Counted from the stretch's first letter, positions 1 through 4,086 are shown. The stretch: DNA of 5,502 nt from Angelakisella sp. (GCA_013316495.1 WSMP01000079.1:1959-7460); one strand, 5' to 3'. The notes: generated by a model from the sequence alone, not told the origin. Numbers and translations: made by a program.

Positions 1-486
1 GCACCGGGAGGCAATGGGGTAGATCTTTTCGTGCTTCAGGGAGAGCTCATCCAGCTCGCCCACAGTGACGTTCATCAAAGTAGCCATCTGGTCGATGAAG
101 GCCCCGGTGCCCCCGGCGCAGGAGCCGTTCATCCGCACCTCCATGCCGCCGCTTAGGAAGAGGAGCTTCGCGTCCTCCCCCCCCAGCTCGATGATGGCGT
201 CGGTGCCCGGCGCCAGCCGTCCGGCGGCCACGCGGGTGGCGTACACCTCCTGGACAAAGGGGATGCCGCAGCTTTGAGCCATCCCCATCCCGGCGGAGCC
301 GGAAATCGCCAGGGAGGCGGGGCGCTCCTCCAGCACCTGCTCCCGCACCTGCCGCAGCAGCTCACCTGTCTTTTTGGTGATTTGGGAGTAATGGCGCTGG
401 TAGTCGGAAAAGAGGATTCGCTCCTCCTCGTCCAGCACCACGCATTTAATCGTGGTGGAGCCCACGTCCAATCCTATTTTTAGCAT
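1..486 (-). CDS. Acyl-CoA dehydratase activase (BadF/BadG/BcrA/BcrD ATPase family), N-terminal 162 residues; gene continues past the left edge
   Basis: Family role: a dimeric ATPase of the ASKHA fold that carries one [4Fe-4S] cluster between its subunits and, using ATP, injects a low-potential electron into a 2-hydroxyacyl-CoA dehydratase. Seen: the phosphate-binding motif LDVGSTTIK at residues 6-14, ISGSAGMGMA at 61-70, ELGGEDAK at 100-107 and NGSCAGGTGAFIDQMA at 120-135. The two cysteines, C123 and C162 (the last codon in the window), lie 39 residues apart, the spacing of the cluster ligands in HgdC, so the cluster site is intact. The ATG at 484-486 has an AAGGAGG-like site a few bases upstream and overlaps the end of the MarR gene by 7 nt (ATGCTAA), implying coupled translation. 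The wording of the N-terminus resembles the very large (~1400-residue) activase-dehydratase fusion proteins of clostridia better than short stand-alone activases. This is from memory and cannot be tested because the gene is cut. The substrate is unknown. Confidence 0.93.
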   Translation of the reverse strand, partial: MLKIGLDVGSTTIKCVVLDEEERILFSDYQRHYSQITKKTGELLRQVREQVLEERPASLAISGSAGMGMAQSCGIPFVQEVYATRVAAGRLAPGTDAIIELGGEDAKLLFLSGGMEVRMNGSCAGGTGAFIDQMATLMNVTVGELDELSLKHEKIYPIASRC

Positions 487-974
487 ACTGCCTCCTTTTT
501 TCTAACCGGGGCGGCCGCCTCCTGCCGCTGCTCCAGCTCCCGCCGGTATCCCTCCAGGTTATGATTCATCCGCTCGTAAAATTCCAGCAGGGCTAAAATC
601 TCCTCCTGGGTAAAGCCCGCAAGCCGCCGGGCCAAAATGGATTCCTGGCAGGCCCTGGCCCGGTGGGCCGCCCCGTTCCCCTTGGGGGTCAGGGAGACCA
701 TGGTGCACCGCTGGTCCTTCCGCTCCTTCTCCCGCCGCACCAGCCCCGCCTTTTCCATCCGCTTGGCGGAAACCGCCACCGCCGCCCGGCTCACCCCCAG
801 GATTTGGGCAATCTGTCCCTGGCTGATGCGCCCCGTCTGGGCGATGGTCCAAAGGATTGGCAGCTGGCTGGGGTGCAGCTCCTCCCCTGCCAGCAGCTGG
901 AAAACACAGGACTGGTACAGGGTGTGGCTTTTGCGGTCCAGGTCCAGAAGGCGGACAAACTTCTGTAAAAGCAT
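480..974 (-). CDS. MarR-family winged-helix transcriptional regulator
   Basis: A 164-residue protein of usual MarR length. The N-terminal helix that builds the dimer interface covers about residues 1-30. The winged helix-turn-helix follows: ISQGQIAQILGVSRAAVAVSAKRMEKAGLV at about 50-79 contains the recognition helix, and the wing is at about 82-99, with the D87/R89 pair typical of MarR wings and the closing LTPKG. The C-terminal helix (about 122-150) would complete the dimer. The ATG at 972-974 is chosen because AGGAGG lies 10 nt upstream and because the next upstream in-frame start, a TTG at 1023-1025, sits inside the -10 box of the predicted promoter. The stop codon overlaps the start of the activase gene by 7 nt, so the two form an operon and the activase is the most likely regulated partner, together with the regulator itself. 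MarR proteins usually repress and release DNA on binding small aromatic or fatty ligands; the ligand here cannot be read from the sequence. Confidence 0.94.
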   Translation of the reverse strand: MLLQKFVRLLDLDRKSHTLYQSCVFQLLAGEELHPSQLPILWTIAQTGRISQGQIAQILGVSRAAVAVSAKRMEKAGLVRREKERKDQRCTMVSLTPKGNGAAHRARACQESILARRLAGFTQEEILALLEFYERMNHNLEGYRRELEQRQEAAAPVRKKEAVC

Positions 975-1024
975 GAGGGAAGGCCCTCCTTTTGTCAATC
1001 GGTTACGCAGACGATAATACGGCA

Positions 1025-1053
1025 ATTTTAGCGTTTTTTTGCCGGGAAAACAA
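1025..1053 (-). promoter_or_regulatory. Sigma-A promoter of the marR-activase operon
   Basis: On the minus strand, TTGTTT (1053-1048) and TAAAAT (1030-1025) are separated by exactly 17 nt. Transcription would start near 1018, giving a leader of about 44 nt before the ATG at 974, with AGGAGG at 990-985. This placement excludes the longer TTG-initiated reading frame. Confidence 0.7.
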
Positions 1054-1060
1054 TAAACAA

Positions 1061-1072
1061 TTTATGAATAAA
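1061..1072. promoter_or_regulatory. Possible MarR operator (short palindrome)
   Basis: The 12-bp AT-rich palindrome TTTATGAATAAA (arms TTTAT/ATAAA around GA) sits directly upstream of the -35 box of the marR promoter. MarR proteins often bind AT-rich palindromes of 14-20 bp at their own promoters, so position and base composition fit, but the arms are short. It could equally be an UP-element-like A/T stretch. Confidence 0.3.
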
Positions 1073-1115
1073 CTATGTACATTTCTTGAATTGCCCCAGC
1101 TTTTTCCTCCGCTGC

Positions 1116-1149
1116 CTTCTTTTTCTTTTCACGAGAAAAGAAAAAGAAG
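1116..1149. repeat. 15-bp perfect inverted repeat, pyrimidine arm and purine arm
   Basis: The arm CTTCTTTTTCTTTTC (1116-1130) and its exact complement (1135-1149) flank the 4-nt loop ACGA. The top strand is all pyrimidine on the left and all purine on the right, and the purine run continues to 1160 with one C. There is no T-tract directly after the stem on either strand, so it is not a standard rho-independent terminator. It lies in the gap upstream of the marR promoter and may be the edge of the non-coding repeat block that follows. Confidence 0.6.
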
Positions 1150-1253
1150 CAAAAAGAAAAGCGCCCAAAGCTATCAAGGGATGGGTGCAAAATAGAAAGC
1201 CTTAGACACTCGCTAAAGCTCTTTTGCAGGGTTAAGATAATACCCAGAGAGGA

Positions 1254-1305
1254 GCCTTATCATCAAAGCTCCCCCGAAAAGTGGGGGGAGCTTTGATGAT
1301 AAGGC
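1254..1305. repeat. 22-bp perfect inverted repeat
   Basis: Arms at 1254-1275 and 1284-1305 are exact complements of 22 nt with an 8-nt loop (GAAAAGTG). Each arm joins a GATGATAAGGC-type end to a CTCCCCC/GGGGGAG core. As RNA it would be one very stable hairpin on either strand. No T-tract follows, so a plain terminator is unlikely. It marks the change from AT-rich intergenic DNA to the GC-rich block at 1306-2042 and may be a boundary or one member of a dispersed palindromic repeat family. Confidence 0.65.
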
Positions 1306-1362
1306 GGTTCACCCCACCGGCCCCTGCGGGGCCGCATTGCCGCCACAAGCGGCTCCACCGGA

Positions 1363-1434
1363 GGTTGGCCGGTTGCGAACGCAATGAAGGCCCGGAGGGC
1401 CTTCAAGGCCACATTGCCGACCGCAGGGAGGCAT
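1363..1434. repeat. Structured direct repeat, copy 1
   Basis: The first of two related units. Its core at 1397-1429 matches copy 2 in 31 of 33 positions. It folds as nested stems: CGGTTG (1370-1375) with CGACCG (1418-1423), GCAATG (1381-1386) with CATTGC (1412-1417), and the 9-bp hairpin TGAAGGCCC/GGGCCTTCA at 1385-1405. The inner two stems compete for bases 1385-1386, so they would be slightly shortened if formed together. Confidence 0.6.
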
Positions 1435-1663
1435 CGAGTCCGGCCACCGAGTGGCGGGCGCGGCTAAGGCCCCGCTGGTTAAGCGGAAGCGGAAATCCTA
1501 CCCCCACCGCCCACCCGCCGCAATGCTACGGCCGGGGTAGGCTGGTTGGCTTTCGTGGAGACCGCCTTTGCTTGGTGCCGCTACCCTGCGCCAGTGAAGG
1601 CGGCGGTCCCTGGGGCCCTAGGGGCAGCGCCCGACGCCTGTGTGCCGGTGCGGGATTTTCAAG

Positions 1664-1745
1664 GGCTGGCCGGTCGCGAAGCGAAGCGGACGCGATGGAG
1701 GCCCAAAGGGCCTTCAAGGCCACGTTCCCGACCGCAGGGAGGGAT
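1664..1745. repeat. Structured direct repeat, copy 2
   Basis: The second unit, about 300 bp after copy 1 and in the same orientation, with roughly 10 extra bases between the outer stem and the central hairpin. The outer stem is CGGTCG (1671-1676) with CGACCG, where copy 1 has CGGTTG. The central hairpin is TGGAGGCCC/GGGCCTTCA at 1696-1716, where copy 1 has TGAAGGCCC. Both differences exchange a Watson-Crick pair for a G-U pair, so pairing is kept in both copies. Confidence 0.6.
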
Positions 1746-1767
1746 GCTTCCCTTGAACCGTTCTTTC

Positions 1768-1795
1768 CCCCCTTTCTGTCGGTACAGAAAGGGGG
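1768..1795. repeat. 12-bp perfect hairpin in the GC-rich block
   Basis: CCCCCTTTCTGT (1768-1779) and ACAGAAAGGGGG (1784-1795) are exact complements around the tetraloop CGGT. No T-tract follows on the plus strand, where the next bases are TCCCC. On the minus strand the sequence after the stem contains only short T runs. It is a strong structural element of unknown role, starting just after repeat copy 2. Confidence 0.5.
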
Positions 1796-2042
1796 TCCCC
1801 GCCGGATAGGCGCATGGCGTTTGCGCAGCTAGAGAGTAAACCCCAGGAACGAGACTTGCGCAACAGGTCCCCCGCCGGGCAGGCGAAAAAGCCTGGTGCA
1901 GCCCCTGGACCCCGCAGCCCTAACGGGCCGCTTCGCGTCCCTTCGGGCACGCGGGCTTCGCCAGCCCTTTAAAAAGGGCGGCCCGAAACTTTACCGGCCT
2001 TCGGCCCTGCTGGCTAAAACTCCAGGCAGTGGCTTTCGCCTT

Positions 2043-2660
2043 TCAGAGGGTTAAGCCCCCAAAGGGGGCGGGTAGGGCGTGACACCGGGGGCACGCCGGA
2101 CCTTCCCTCTGAATAAAAACCGGAATGGGCGGGTCGTTTTTCCGGTTGGGAAAATCCAAACGCAGTACGTTCCAAATCCGGCTGTCCAGCCCCGCAAGCC
2201 ACCGGAGAACCGCGTCCCGCTCCTCCAAGCCGTTCTCCTTCCCATAATAAACGCAAAGAGAAAGCGCCCCGCCAGGGCGCAGCAGCCGCAGGGCCTGCTC
2301 CAGGGCGGGGAGCGTGGTCCGGGCTGTGGTGTGAATGCGGTGGTCCCCGCCGGGGAGCCATCCCAGGTTAAAAACAATGCACCCCGCCGTCCCCGGCTGG
2401 GCCACCTTTTCCAGCTCCTGGTGGCCCAGCTGGTGCACCTCGCACCAGCCGGATACCCCCTCCGCCCGCAGAAGGCTCCGGGTGGCCTCCACCGCCTCCG
2501 GCTGGATATCCAGGGCGATGACACGGCCGGTGGGCCCGGTGAGGCGGGCCAGCAGCAGCGTGTCCCGCCCCCGCCCGGCGGTGGCGTCAATGCACAGCTC
2601 CCCAGGACGCACCTGGCGGGCCATAAAATCGTGGGTAATCCCCAGGCTGTTCCAGCCCAT
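2043..2660 (-). CDS. mnmM: tRNA 5-aminomethyl-2-thiouridine methyltransferase MnmM (YtqB family)
   Basis: A class I SAM-dependent methyltransferase of 205 residues. In Gram-positive bacteria the family methylates nm5(s2)U34 to mnm5(s2)U34 in tRNA anticodons. Seen: SAM-binding motif I IDATAGRGRDTLLLARL at 24-40, the acidic end of strand 2 (ALDIQPE, 49-55), the family signature FNLGWLPGGDHRIHTTARTT at 97-116, a VYYGKENGLEERDAVL segment at 137-152 and NRKNDPPIPVFI at 172-183, where the family typically ends. About 20 further residues, including CPRC at 190-193, are unusual. The ATG at 2658-2660 shares its A with the TAA stop of the ArsC-like gene upstream (TAATG), so the two are a coupled operon. 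The next in-frame start upstream, at 2684, lies inside that gene and is less likely. No convincing terminator follows; a 6-bp GCCCCC/GGGGGC hairpin lies inside the last codons (2055-2069). Confidence 0.92.
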   Translation of the reverse strand: MGWNSLGITHDFMARQVRPGELCIDATAGRGRDTLLLARLTGPTGRVIALDIQPEAVEATRSLLRAEGVSGWCEVHQLGHQELEKVAQPGTAGCIVFNLGWLPGGDHRIHTTARTTLPALEQALRLLRPGGALSLCVYYGKENGLEERDAVLRWLAGLDSRIWNVLRLDFPNRKNDPPIPVFIQREGPACPRCHALPAPFGGLTL

Positions 2661-3010
2661 TACTTCCCCAGGGCGGCGGCCCATTCCGCCTCCCTAAAGC
2701 CGGTGAGGACGAAATCCTCCCCCAAAAGCACGGGGCGCTTTACCAGCATCCCATCGGTGGCCAAAAGCGCCAGCTGCTCCTCCTGGGACATCCCCGGCAG
2801 ACGCTGGGCCAGGCCCAGCTGGCGGTATTTTTGGCCGCTGGTGTTCCACAGCCGCTTCAGGGGCAGCTTTTCGGCCCAGGCGGCCAGCTCCTCCCTTGTG
2901 GGGTTCTCCTCCAGGATGTGGCGGCTGGTAAATTCCACCCCCTGCCCCTCCAGCCACTTCCGGGCCCTTTGGCAGGTGGAGCACTTGGGATATTCCACAA
3001 AGATATACAT
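2660..3010 (-). CDS. ArsC/Spx/MgsR-family thioredoxin-fold protein ('arsenate reductase family')
   Basis: A 116-residue cytosolic protein, the usual length for this family. EYPKCSTCQRARKWL at residues 6-20 carries a C10-x-x-C13 redox pair at the start of helix 1, as in Spx and the ArsC-like proteins. MLVKRPVLLGEDFVLTGF near the C-terminus includes the conserved K-R-P turn and the closing strand of the fold. True arsenate reductases of this type use one catalytic Cys and neighbouring arginines; Spx-like proteins use CxxC as a thiol switch and bind RNA polymerase. The sequence alone does not decide between these. No ars genes are nearby, so arsenate detoxification is not indicated. GAGGGG lies about 7 nt before the ATG. 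It is the first gene of an operon with mnmM (1-base overlap). Its leader would be about 200 nt if transcribed from the promoter at 3243-3215. Confidence 0.92.
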   Translation of the reverse strand: MYIFVEYPKCSTCQRARKWLEGQGVEFTSRHILEENPTREELAAWAEKLPLKRLWNTSGQKYRQLGLAQRLPGMSQEEQLALLATDGMLVKRPVLLGEDFVLTGFREAEWAAALGK

Positions 3011-3059
3011 AGGGGACCCCTCTTTCCTCTTTCTGTTTTCTCAACATTTTTCGTAAAAT

Positions 3060-3074
3060 ACCGGGATAACCGGT
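3060..3074. promoter_or_regulatory. 15-bp palindrome at the plus-strand promoter, possible operator
   Basis: ACCGG (3060-3064) and CCGGT (3070-3074) flank GATAA, and the right arm touches the -35 box of the promoter at 3074. The position suits a repressor or activator site. On the minus strand the same hairpin is followed by ATTTTA, so it might also weakly terminate or pause the ArsC-like leader transcript. Confidence 0.35.
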
Positions 3075-3102
3075 TGTGTTTTCCCCGGAAAGCGTGTATA
3101 AT
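3074..3102 (+). promoter_or_regulatory. Sigma-A promoter of the structured leader and small membrane protein
   Basis: TTGTGT (3074-3079), a 17-nt spacer and a perfect TATAAT (3097-3102). The start site would be near 3109. It faces the minus-strand promoter at 3243-3215 head to head, so both transcripts cover about 3109-3208. Confidence 0.7.
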
Positions 3103-3214
3103 GATACCGAGGCACAGATGGTGCAAGCAGGAGCGGGATGGCGCAAACACCCCGCCCCCTGTCTACGGAGTGTGGGCTCCATACACAACGGCGCATGCCG
3201 CACTTACAGTCCCT

Positions 3215-3243
3215 ATTATACCGTCTTTCCCCTGTAAAAACAA
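3215..3243 (-). promoter_or_regulatory. Sigma-A promoter reading toward the ArsC-like gene and mnmM
   Basis: On the minus strand, TTGTTT (3243-3238), a 17-nt spacer and a perfect TATAAT (3220-3215). The start site would be near 3208, giving a leader of about 200 nt that runs antisense to the 5' part of the plus-strand leader described below. No comparably good promoter was found closer to the gene. Confidence 0.65.
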
Positions 3244-3290
3244 GGGCATGGGGAGGGCGGGAATGGGTTTTTGTGTGTTGTACTGTTCGG

Positions 3291-3333
3291 TGGCGCAGTG
3301 TATGGTTTCTTTTCCGTACACTGCGTCATTTTT
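3291..3333 (+). terminator. Intrinsic terminator-like hairpin within the leader
   Basis: A 15-bp stem, TGGCGCAGTGTATGG (3291-3305) with CCGTACACTGCGTCA (3314-3328), contains two G-U pairs and an 8-nt loop (TTTCTTTT) and is followed at once by TTTTT (3329-3333). The T-tract exists only for plus-strand transcription. It lies more than 100 nt before the next start codon, the normal place for an attenuator. Confidence 0.65.
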
Positions 3334-3420
3334 GCTGCCTTGCGGAAGGAACGCGGCGGAGGCAGCGCCCCATCCCACAAGGCGCTGTTCTCCCCGCTGT
3401 CCCCGAAGCGGGGAAAGAAC
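3334..3420 (+). other. Post-terminator leader with two more hairpins
   Basis: GCTGCCT (3334-3340) pairs with AGGCAGC (3360-3366). GTTCTCCCCGC (3387-3397) pairs with GCGGGGA and GAAC (3408-3420) apart from a 2-nt AA bulge. They form only if transcription passes the hairpin at 3291-3333 and would precede the Shine-Dalgarno of the membrane protein gene. No separate promoter was seen here. The bases GCGGAAGGAACGC recall the SRP RNA tetraloop region, but the flanking SRP motifs are missing. Confidence 0.4.
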
Positions 3421-3440
3421 AAGGGAAAGGAACCAGCAGC

Positions 3441-3722
3441 ATGAAGCCCATGGGAAAGAAATCCGGGGGAGCGCTTTTGATGGCGGGGGTTATGGTCCTG
3501 CTTGTTGCGGCCCTGGCCCTGACTTTGTATCAGGAGGCAGCGCTCCCGGCGGGGGAGGAGCCCGCCACCCTAGCAGCAGAGGAGGAATCCTTTATACTGG
3601 GGATGTCCCTTTGGCATCCCATCACCAGGTCTATTCTCCTCATCCTGCTTTTTATAGCTGTCATCTTCCTGCCGGTATTGATTCTGGTGGCCGTCCTCCT
3701 AACCAGAAAACACAACCGGTAA
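3441..3722 (+). CDS. Small two-helix membrane protein of unknown function
   Basis: 93 residues. A basic N-terminus (MKPMGKKSGG) is followed by a hydrophobic helix at about 11-29, an acidic, Ala/Pro-rich linker at about 31-50 with several Glu, a short amphipathic stretch, and a second helix of Ile, Leu and Val at about 64-87, ending TRKHNR. By the positive-inside rule both ends would be cytoplasmic, with a short acidic loop outside. AAAGGAA lies about 10 nt before the ATG at 3441; the ATG at 3450 is an alternative start. The first helix reads like the N-terminal anchor of clostridial sortase-type proteins, but no catalytic domain follows. It is probably transcribed from the promoter at 3074-3102 through the structured leader and ends at the terminator at 3898-3934. 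A MITE begins exactly at its stop codon. I do not recognise the family. Confidence 0.62.
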   Translation: MKPMGKKSGGALLMAGVMVLLVAALALTLYQEAALPAGEEPATLAAEEESFILGMSLWHPITRSILLILLFIAVIFLPVLILVAVLLTRKHNR

Positions 3723-3886
3723 GAGCCTATTCAAGATTTCCAAGTGCGCCGAATGGACGGGGATTTTTTCGCCCTGCAAGGCGAAAAATCGCAGGAATAC
3801 TTGGTGTATTACAAGATTTTTTAACGCAGCAGGACGGAAAAAGGCCCGTTCAGGCGGTGTGCGGAGAGATTTTGAATAGGCTCTTA
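3720..3886. mobile_element. 167-bp MITE-like element with 15-bp perfect terminal inverted repeats
   Basis: TAAGAGCCTATTCAA (3720-3734) is repeated as its exact complement at 3872-3886. The outermost TA at each end is best read as a duplicated TA target, as with IS630/Tc1-mariner transposons, leaving 13-bp repeats AGAGCC... inside. The interior encodes nothing and is full of hairpins: TTTTTCGCC/GGCGAAAAA at 3765-3788, AATAC/GTATT at 3796-3810, and the direct repeat CAAGATTT at 3732 and 3812. Such an element would need a transposase supplied elsewhere. Removing it restores a TAG stop for the upstream gene (see findings). It lies between that gene and its terminator. Confidence 0.8.
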
Positions 3887-3897
3887 GGCACCAAGGG

Positions 3898-3934
3898 GCG
3901 GTCCAGCCTGGGACATCAGGCCGGGCCGCTTTTT
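3898..3934 (+). terminator. Rho-independent terminator of the small membrane protein gene
   Basis: GCGGTCCAGCCTG (3898-3910) pairs with CAGGCCGGGCCGC (3917-3929) across a 6-nt loop, with one A-C mismatch and one G-U pair, and is followed by TTTTT (3930-3934) and a second T run. Without the MITE it would start only about a dozen bases after the stop codon. Confidence 0.85.
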
Positions 3935-3953
3935 GGTTTTTGCCAGCCAGGGA

Positions 3954-3964
3954 ATTGTGACAAT
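3954..3964. promoter_or_regulatory. Short palindrome ATTGTGACAAT upstream of sdaAB
   Basis: ATTGT and ACAAT flank a central G, about 65 bp upstream of the sdaAB -35 box. It may be a regulator site, but it is short and single. It resembles half of a Rex-type TTGTGA site without the second half. Confidence 0.2.
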
Positions 3965-4027
3965 AAATTAAACCCTTTCCGGCACTTCTCTGCTTTGTGG
4001 AAAAGTGCTTTCCTTTTGTCCGAATGA

Positions 4028-4056
4028 TTGACGGAAAAACTGGACAAGTCTATAAT
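4028..4056 (+). promoter_or_regulatory. Sigma-A promoter of the sdaAB-sdaAA operon
   Basis: TTGACG (4028-4033), a 17-nt spacer and a perfect TATAAT (4051-4056): the best promoter in the window. The start site would be near 4063, leaving about 21 nt of leader, which fits translation starting at 4084 and leaves no room for an attenuator. Confidence 0.85.
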
Positions 4057-4073
4057 AGATAAGGAAGAAAGGG

Positions 4074-4086
4074 GGAGAGGACAACG
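4074..4086 (+). promoter_or_regulatory. Shine-Dalgarno and apparent ACG start of sdaAB
   Basis: GGAG at 4074-4077, within a GGGGGAGAGG run, is followed after six bases by ACG at 4084-4086, which begins the codons for KDFSIFDIIGP. Spacing and reading frame single out this codon as initiator even though ACG is a rare start. Confidence 0.6.

Larger units (their letters stand above)
1306..2042. other. GC-rich non-coding block with many small hairpins; no credible gene
   Basis: Several open frames cross this stretch on both strands, but none has a Shine-Dalgarno, a recognisable domain or a sensible composition (they are rich in Arg, Pro, Gly and Cys). Instead the sequence is dense in short perfect stem-loops: GGCCCC/GGGGCC at 1319-1333, CCTACCCC (1497-1504) with GGGGTAGG (1534-1541), a 12-bp hairpin at 1768-1795, CAGGC/GCCTG around GAAAAA at 1880-1895, GCCCTTT/AAAGGGC at 1964-1979 and GGCC-TTC-GGCC at 1996-2006. 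Two diverged copies of a ~75-bp unit are listed separately. This looks like dispersed repeat DNA or a structured RNA locus. I do not recognise a named RNA family in it: no RNase P, tmRNA, rRNA or group II intron signature was seen. Confidence 0.6.
3109..3333 (+). ncRNA. Candidate structured leader RNA or attenuator (about 225 nt), possibly an undescribed riboswitch or sRNA
   Basis: It is bounded by a strong promoter and a terminator-like hairpin with a T-tract. Predicted stems in order: CAGG/CCTG plus GCGGG/CCCGC (3128-3161), GGAG/CTCC (3167-3180), or alternatively GTGTG/TACAC (3170-3186), CGGC/GCCG (3189-3200), TTACAG (3204-3209) with CTGTAA (3232-3237), then the terminator. CCATACAC (3179-3186) is perfectly complementary to GTGTATGG (3298-3305), the left arm of the terminator, so an antiterminator can form in competition with both the terminator and the upstream hairpin. 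CCCGCCC (3151-3157) can likewise re-pair with GGGCGGG (3255-3261). No known riboswitch consensus was recognised (T-box, SAM, THF, glycine, c-di-GMP, ZTP and fluoride were considered). A free-standing sRNA, even a 6S-like RNA, remains possible. An ATG at 3138 with a nearby GGAG gives only an implausible Arg/Cys-rich peptide. Confidence 0.5.

Noticed and set aside
1281..1832. 183-codon plus-strand frame in the GC-rich block
   Set aside because: It starts inside the loop of the 22-bp inverted repeat, has no Shine-Dalgarno, reads through both repeat copies and contains Arg/Gly/Pro-rich sequence without any recognisable domain.
2079..3056. 325-codon plus-strand frame opposite mnmM and the ArsC-like gene
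   Set aside because: The opposite strand carries two well-conserved family proteins in an operon; this frame shows no motif and a biased composition.
3109..3333. Assignment of the leader as 6S RNA
   Set aside because: Length and own promoter/terminator would fit, but the 5' and 3' ends do not form a clear closing stem and I cannot verify the 6S central bubble; left as an open alternative only.
3334..3366. SRP RNA-like GGAAGGAA sequence
   Set aside because: The flanking conserved SRP helix 8 bases (AGGTC on one side, AGCAGCC on the other) are absent, so the resemblance is only a few purines.
3138..3440. N-terminal extension of the small membrane protein back to an ATG at 3138 with GGAG upstream
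   Set aside because: The extra ~100 residues are Arg/Cys-rich and would be encoded by the hairpins and the terminator-like stem; the protein has a natural basic N-terminus plus hydrophobic helix from 3441.
3954..3970. Rex-type redox operator upstream of sdaAB
   Set aside because: Only the TTGTGA half is present; the matching TCACAA half at the right distance is missing.
2831..4027. 398-codon plus-strand frame spanning the ArsC-like gene, the leader, the membrane protein and the MITE
   Set aside because: It crosses two promoters, a terminator-like hairpin and a mobile element and reads the membrane protein gene in the wrong frame.
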